This document shows, piece after piece, positions 58,366 to 64,000 of a DNA stretch of 64,000 nucleotides. Position numbers and translations under genes: made by a program. A model generated the notes under the pieces. It was not told the origin of the DNA and did not search any database. It saw nothing but the letters and a program-made list of their open reading frames with translations. Source of the DNA: Tenebrio molitor. Taxonomy: Eukaryota; Arthropoda; Insecta; Coleoptera; Tenebrionidae. Position 1 is the first letter of the stretch. The number at the start of each line of letters is the position of its first letter. The stretch is taken from assembly GCF_963966145.1 (NCBI RefSeq), contig NC_091054.1:9982001-10046000 (forward strand). The letters are read 5' to 3'.

Positions 58366-60241
58366 ATGGAATCTATTGTGTCTCGTTATCAATCTAAAAT
58401 CAATCGTTTACTGGAAAAGTTACTCGAAAGCAACTGTGGAATTCTAATAGAGGTATACCTAAATAAGTTGTTGACTACACTACGGTTGCAAGAGGCGAAA
58501 GGTTAGTGATTTGGTGATTACTCGGAATAAATAATAATTTTAGCGAATTGTAGAAATCGAGTCTGCTTTGATAGCATTGCCGATTGTTGCGGAATGGTTG
58601 GGAAAAGCCGTTACGACGTGGAATGCAACAAAGGTGACACCTCCGACCGGTGTTGCTTCGTTCGCAATGAATGTGGCCAGTTTGTTGTCGAAAAACGAAG
58701 AGAGATTTTGTAGTTTGAACAATAACAATTTCTTTATCAAGCTTGTTAATGTTTTGAAAGCTAGGCAGAATGGAGTAGCTCCATCTGTTAAATTGGCGTA
58801 CATCAAGTTGTTGTCGTCGTTTCTCGAGCACAAATCAGGGATCGAATGGATGATCGCTTGTAATTTTTGGGAGAACGTGTTCCAGTTTAGTTTGACAGAT
58901 CAGGATGAACCACTCACGAAGGAGAGTGTAATGTTTATATCAAAACTTCTCGAAACCTCAATTGATTGTGACGAGGATTTCTGCAATGAAGTTGTCAAAC
59001 GAATAATGTTACCGTTGGGTGAAAACGTCTACAGATCCATCAAAGCGTCGACGGATTTAGACGATATGAGGAACGAAGTAGCATCACAACATCTCAAACC
59101 CACTTTAAAACTGATCGGAGATGTTTTGCAATACTTTTTGGATGCGATGCTGCGCGGTAAAAAAGATTACCGAGTTGTTTTCGTCTTCTTGAAGAATTTT
59201 CACCTAGAAGAGAGAATTTCTGATTTCATGATAATTGCACAATCGAAATGTCTCGTTTTTGACGTGGGAAAAATAATGTTCATGATGCAGTTTCTCGAGT
59301 TGTACATTAAATTTGTCACCAATACTGTTCCAGTGGCCAATCTCAACGCGTCAGTGTGCAGAATCAAGAACAATTTCATTTTGAACATTTGGAAAGGGAG
59401 TGGACAAGATTTCGTAAAGTTCAGTAATTTTGGACTGTTTTATTGGAAATTAATGGAAACTAAAATACCAACGGTTCAGATCAGGACAACCAACGAATCT
59501 CTCCCCTTTTCCTATCAGTTTTTGATTTTCATGATATTTACGCAGTATTGCCTTCTTATAAAGTATTGCATGTCGATATCCGAGTTCGAAGAAGAACTTT
59601 TACGTGACGATTTCCGTGATGTTTTCATTCAAAAACTGTTTAACACCATGAACACCGACACAATTCGTGTTGGTTACGCTTGGCGAGATCGATTCGTAGC
59701 TCGTTCAGATATGTTCCAACTTGCCAAATGTGCCGCCACCTTTGCCAGGGAGTCCCGAATGTATTACTCCAGAGAAGAAGCTGTGATGGTCTTTCAGACC
59801 CAAGTTTACAGTTTGAAAGATTTAATGGGCGCCATTAAAGAATCACCAGAGAAACTCGAAATTTTTCTAAACGAGATGGATTATTTTTCTTTGCTTTTTG
59901 AAAACGTCATTATCATGATCAACGAATTCGACATCACGTGGAAGGATAGCTGGGAAGCTATCGACGTCATGGCGATTGCGTTTGATTTCTTGAAGATGCC
60001 TAATTGGTCAACACAGATTGTTGTTCAAATTTTGAAACTGATCAGTATCGCGACTGCAAAGTATATGGCTCCGAATTTGGCATTGTTGCTTGACTCGCGT
60101 GCTGATTGGACGACAGCTCTGTTGGGACCTCTGTTGTATGCCAAGTTACTCGACGAGGCGGTGGAAGTGAAGGAGGCCGCCTTGGAAGTGATATGCACCA
60201 TGGCAAAGATGTCCAACACCAGTAAGTCCATTAAAGGATAG
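58366..60241 (+). CDS. BRAT1-like HEAT/ARM protein, array unit 10
   Basis: Exon 1 is 58366-58501 (MESIVSRYQSKINRLLEKLL...LQEAKG). Exon 2 is 58554-60221, ending AACACCA|GTAAGT; read-through stop at 60241 (607 aa). Shares with unit 8 the middle and C-terminal part (VPVANLNAS, NIWKGS, LLLDSRADWTTALLGP) but has its own N-terminal exon 2 words (WLGKAVTTWNATKV, NGVAPSVKL, KSGIEWMIA). Confidence 0.7.
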
Positions 60242-60997
60242 TATTCGGTAATTTCGAAATCGTTCTTTTTCTTTGTTCTTGGTGTATTCTCATAGACATA
60301 CGAGTAACTGAATTGAAAGTGAAAAGCATCAACTCTAATTAACCTTGAACTCCAAACAAATATATCTATTATTCGACTTTCTGAGAAATTGATTAATCTG
60401 ATGAAGATTGTAGTTCATATTTTTAAGTTTGGTCTCTCACAATATTGATTTCTTAATGTTGTTGGTTTTGTATTTTCTAATTTATTTCTATTTTGGTGTG
60501 TTTGACAACAATAGTACAACAACAAAATGATTTCGGTGTTTTTACTGAAATCAACTTAATTCCGGAGTAAGGAGTTTAAAGAATTTTTTTCTTATTATAT
60601 TTTTTGAAGATTTATTAAACCAAATTATTTTTTGCATATCGTAATGAAAGTGGCACTTTTTTACACGCAAAATCATAGTGAAAGTAGTACTTTTTTGCAT
60701 CATTTTATTCCATTTCCTTGAAGATGATTGTCAAAGCATACCTCCTTTTTTTTGTAATTTTTTTAAATCCTTTTGGGCCAAATTTCTCAACTTACATCGA
60801 TATGCAAAAAAAAAATAGTGTGTACAACACGTTATGAAAGTCTCTTTTTTTCACTTATTTGCTTGATTAACTGGGGCTACGCCCTCGTAATCAATCTGCA
60901 AATTCGTAAAAAAAAAGTATGACTTTCATAACTAGTTGTACAAATAACTATTTATTTACTCATTTTGGAAACGGCTAGTCTGCAATTAAATTAATAA
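60242..60997. other. Spacer between units 10 and 11
   Basis: AT-rich, with the palindromic element at 60821-60942 and repeated GTGGCACTTTTTT/GTAGTACTTTTTT words near 60650-60695. No exon seen. Confidence 0.4.
60821..60942. repeat. Palindromic foldback element
   Basis: TGTACAACACGTTATGAAAG pairs with CTTTCATAACTAGTTGTACA. The centre contains a GATTAACTGGGGCTACGCCC/CTCGTAATC palindrome. Confidence 0.6.
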
Positions 60998-61105
60998 CCA
61001 CGTGCTTCCAAGGACATAGTCGGTCGAGTCCTCTCGGTAAACAACACGATCATATCGTAATCTCCGTATAGATAAAATTAGTCTGAATGCGGCGCCTTTA
61101 GAAAC
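60998..61105 (+). promoter_or_regulatory. Shared upstream block with E-box, unit 11
   Basis: ACCACGTGCTTCC (CACGTG at 60999-61004), GTAAACAACACGATCATATC, CGTAATCTCCGTATAGATAA and AATTAGTCTGAATGCGGCGC. One of the fullest copies of the block. Confidence 0.55.
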
Positions 61106-61155
61106 AACACGAAATCATCGACACCTCCCGTTTTTATTTTACACATTTCAGTATA

Positions 61156-63054
61156 ATGGAATCGAAGGTGTCTCGTTATCAATCGAAAATCAATCGTTTA
61201 CTCGAAAAGTTACTCGAAAGCAAATGCGAAATTGAAATCGAGGGTCATTTAAATAAATTGTTGGTCACCTTCTTCCAACAAGAGGCGAAAGGTCAGTGTT
61301 CAGTGATTAATAATACTCGTAATGGGTCGTTATTTTAGTGATTTGTAGAAGTCGAATCTGCGTTGATAGCGCTGCCGATTTTCGCGGAGTGGCTGAGAAG
61401 AGCCGTTAGGACGTGGAGTGCAGCAAGGGTGACACCTCCGACCGGTGTCGCTTCGTTCACAATGAATTTGGCCGCTTTGCTGTCGAAAAACGAAGAGACA
61501 TTCTGCAGTTTGAACAATAACAATTTCTTTATCAAGCTGGTTAATGTTTTGAAGGCTAGACAGAATGGAGTGGCTTTATCTGTTAAATTATCGTATATCA
61601 AGTTGTTGTCGTCGTTTCTCGAGCACAAATCGGGAATGGAGTTGATGATCGCTTGTAATTTTTGGGAGAATGTATTCCAATTTAGTCTGACGGATCAGGA
61701 TGAGGATCTCAGGAAGGGGAGTACAATGTTTATGTCAAAACTTCTGGAAAGCACAATCGACTGTGACGAGGATTTCTGCGACGAGATTGTCAAACGAATA
61801 ATGTTACCGTTGGGTGAAAACGTCTACAGATCCATCAAAGCATCGGCGGATTTAGCCGACGATAGTGACGAAGTCGCTTCGAAACATCTCAAACCGACTC
61901 TAAAACTGATGGGAGATATTTTAAAATACTTTTTGGAAGCGATGCTGTTCGGTCAAGAGGATTATCGTATTGCTCTTCTCTTCTTGAAGAACTTTCTCCA
62001 AGAAGAGAGAATTTCCGATTTCATGATGATGGCACAATTGAAATGTCTCGTTTTTGACGTCAGCAAAATTATGTTTATCATGCGGTTTCTCGAATTGTAC
62101 GTTAAATTTGTCACCAATAGTGTGTCAACTGACAGTCTCGACGCCACAGTCTGTGGAGTCAAAAGGGATTTTATTTTAAACGTGTCCAAATGCAACCACC
62201 AAGACTCGATCGATTTCTGTGATTTTGGACAGTTTTACTGGAGATTAATAGAAACAAAGATACCGATGACTCGAATTAGCAAAACCGAGTGTTTTCCTTT
62301 GTCAAATCAGTTCCTGATTTTGATGCTAATGCCGCAGTGTTGTGTTACCCTTAAGTACTGCAGATCGATGCAAGATCTAGAAGAAACACTTCTTAACGAC
62401 GAATTCCGTAACATTTTCGTCCAAAAGCTCTTCAAGATAACCTGTCAGGATATGATTCGTCTTTGTTACACCTGGCGCGATTGTTTAATTGATCGTTCAG
62501 ATCTTTTCAAAATTGGAACTCACTCGATGAATCTGTTCAAGCACCACCGACAATATTATTCGAGGGAGCAAGCGGTCATTCTCTTCCAAATGTTGATTTA
62601 CAACTTGAAAGATATGATCGACTCTATTAAAGAGTCTCCCGCCAAACTGGACATATTCCTGGCCGAAACGGATTATTTGTATTTAATTTTTGAAATTCTC
62701 AACTCCATCCTCGGCGAATTCGAGATCACGTGGAAGGACAGTTTCGAAACCATCGACATGATGTCCGTCGCTTTCGACTTTTTGACGTTGCCGAATTGGT
62801 CCGAACGCATCGTTATCCAACTTCTAAAACTGATCAACGTGGCAACCGCGAAGAACATGGCACCGAATTTGGCACTGTTGGTAGACTCGACGGCCAACTC
62901 CACGGTAGGTCTGTTGGGACCTGTGCTGTACACCAGGCTGCTCGACGAGGTGGTGGAAGTGAAGGAGGCCGCCTTGGAAGTGATCTGCACCATGTCGAAG
63001 ATGTCCAACACCAGTAAGTTCAGTCGTGATGGAAAAGTACACCTGTTGACTTGA
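61156..63054 (+). CDS. BRAT1-like HEAT/ARM protein, array unit 11
   Basis: Exon 1 is 61156-61291 (MESKVSRYQSKINRLLEKLL...QQEAKG; donor GTCAGT). Exon 2 is 61349-63013, ending AACACCA|GTAAGT; read-through stop at 63054 (613 aa) with an unrelated tail. The first 100 codons of exon 2 match unit 8; the middle is strongly diverged (SVSTDSLDATVCGVKRDF, KCNHQDSIDFCDFG). The last 400 bases are GC-richer, resembling unit 1 in codon use. Confidence 0.7.
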
Positions 63055-63600
63055 GAAACAATTTTTCCTTTTGTCTAATCGCACTCTTATCGATAAGTGT
63101 TCAATTTGTGGAACCAGTTCGATCAGAATCACGCACACACGAGTATTTCTTAAACAAGATAAGTGGGAAAATGTGTATTATTTTTCACCGACGAAAGAGA
63201 TAACGGTAAATATAGCAACGCATGATTTAGATTGAAAAACAAACGATTTATTTATGTCAATTATCTTATTTTTATTATTTGACATCTCTGCCAGACTAGA
63301 GTTAAAATTAAATTTACTCAGACGCAATCACTGAAAATATTTCTTCTCGCACTAGTACTCGTCAGCTGTTTCGACACTGATAAGTCTCCTTATCAAGTGT
63401 TTTTTTTTTCTATCTCGTTGTTTGCACAAACACTAACAACGTTCGAGTCCTTGACACTGGAAACATCTGCGGAACACTGCTCTACTATTACATAAGACAA
63501 TAAACGAGAGTAGATTCGCTTTAATAACTTGTTTAAATGTTTACTTATTTGAAGAATTAATTTGGCGCCTGCAGCTGTAATCGTAACTTAACTTATCCTA
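63055..63600. other. Spacer between units 11 and 12
   Basis: AT-rich, no ORF, no exon following the unit 11 donor recognised. Confidence 0.4.
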
Positions 63601-63675
63601 ATCTATACATCGATAATATTAGTACGATAATCCGATAAAGTTAGTTATACTACGGCGAACTCGAGATAATAGCAC
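63601..63675 (+). promoter_or_regulatory. Shared upstream block, unit 12 (divergent)
   Basis: TACATCGATAATATTAGTAC, then CCGATAAAGTTAGTTATACT and ACGGCGAAC. The GATAAAGTTAGT word appears twice in degenerate form; contains ATCGATA. Confidence 0.45.
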
Positions 63676-63728
63676 AACTCGCCGTTGAACGTATCGGCAT
63701 TCAATGGTGTTTTGCACAGTGTGATAAA

Positions 63729-64000
63729 ATGAAATCTGATGTGGCACGGTACCAGTTGAAAATAAAACGGTTGCTGGAGAAGTTTCTGTGGGTGCAATGT
63801 CCGACGAGGATCGACGAACAGATCCAGAAGCTGCTGTCGCTCCTCCGGCAGCAAGAAGAGGCAGGTTAGTGCGGTGGTGATGTCGGTCGGGGATTCGCCG
63901 CGTAAACCGTGACTGATTGCAGAAGTGGAATCGACGATGATGATTCTTCCGATTTTGGCCCAGTGGGTGAAGTACGCCGTCACCGTGTGGACGGTGAAAG
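63729..64000 (+). CDS. BRAT1-like HEAT/ARM protein, array unit 12 (cut by window end)
   Basis: Exon 1 is 63729-63864 (MKSDVARYQLKIKRLLEKFL...LRQQEEAG), exactly 136 nt with GTTAGT donor. Exon 2 starts at 63923 after GATTGCAG (EVESTMMILPILAQWVKYA...) and runs off the window. GC-richer and more divergent than units 2-10. As the unit furthest downstream seen here, it is the one closest to any shared 3' exons. Confidence 0.7.

Noticed and set aside
29376..64000. Array read as a CRISPR or viral/prophage cluster
   Set aside because: Units are 2-3 kb with introns, host-type splice sites and a eukaryotic solenoid protein; there are no short spaced repeats, integrase or capsid genes.

Overview
This is eukaryotic nuclear DNA, almost certainly from an insect. 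The evidence is short GT-AG introns, AT-rich spacers, many TA-flanked terminal-inverted-repeat (TIR) elements, and a set of insect-type genes. A beetle (Coleoptera) is my best guess, but nothing in the window proves the order. Product names come from recognising protein families by eye; no search was run.

Layout. (1) 1-8.3 kb: a transposon-rich stretch that appears to lie inside a long intron of a kinesin-8 (KIF19-like) gene, whose first two coding exons sit at 7801-8326 on the minus strand. It holds a Tc1/mariner relic with a broken transposase, a roughly 1.5-kb foldback element and several MITEs, some nested. (2) 8.3-11.3 kb: a gene-poor spacer. (3) 11.3-28.8 kb: a dense block of conserved single-copy genes. 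These are ELP6 (minus), two tandem mitochondrial dicarboxylate carriers (plus), diacylglycerol kinase epsilon (minus), MLH1 (plus), a p38-pathway MAP kinase kinase of the MKK3/6 (licorne) type (plus) and TMEM94 (minus). I built exon models for all of them, and every one closes in frame. Several neighbours are divergent and share short promoter regions.

(4) 29.4-64 kb: the unusual part. It is a head-to-tail array of 12 related two-exon units on the plus strand: ten intact, one pseudogene and one cut by the window edge. They encode a HEAT/ARM-like protein of about 600 residues that resembles the N-terminal two thirds of BRAT1 (BRCA1-associated ATM activator 1, an Integrator INTS9/INTS11 partner). 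Each intact unit has a 136-nt first coding exon, a short intron and a 1.65-1.67-kb second exon. Each second exon ends at the same place with a perfect A|GTAAGT splice donor in the same phase, and I see no third exon between units. Units 2-12 also carry a related upstream block, in several cases with a CACGTG E-box and a DRE-like ATCGATA.

Two readings fit the array. One is a set of separate truncated genes that read through the donor to a stop within about 20 codons. The other is a protocadherin- or UGT1-like cluster, in which alternative promoter-plus-two-exon cassettes splice to common 3' exons beyond 64 kb. The second is the main candidate here for an undescribed system, and RNA splice junctions would decide it.
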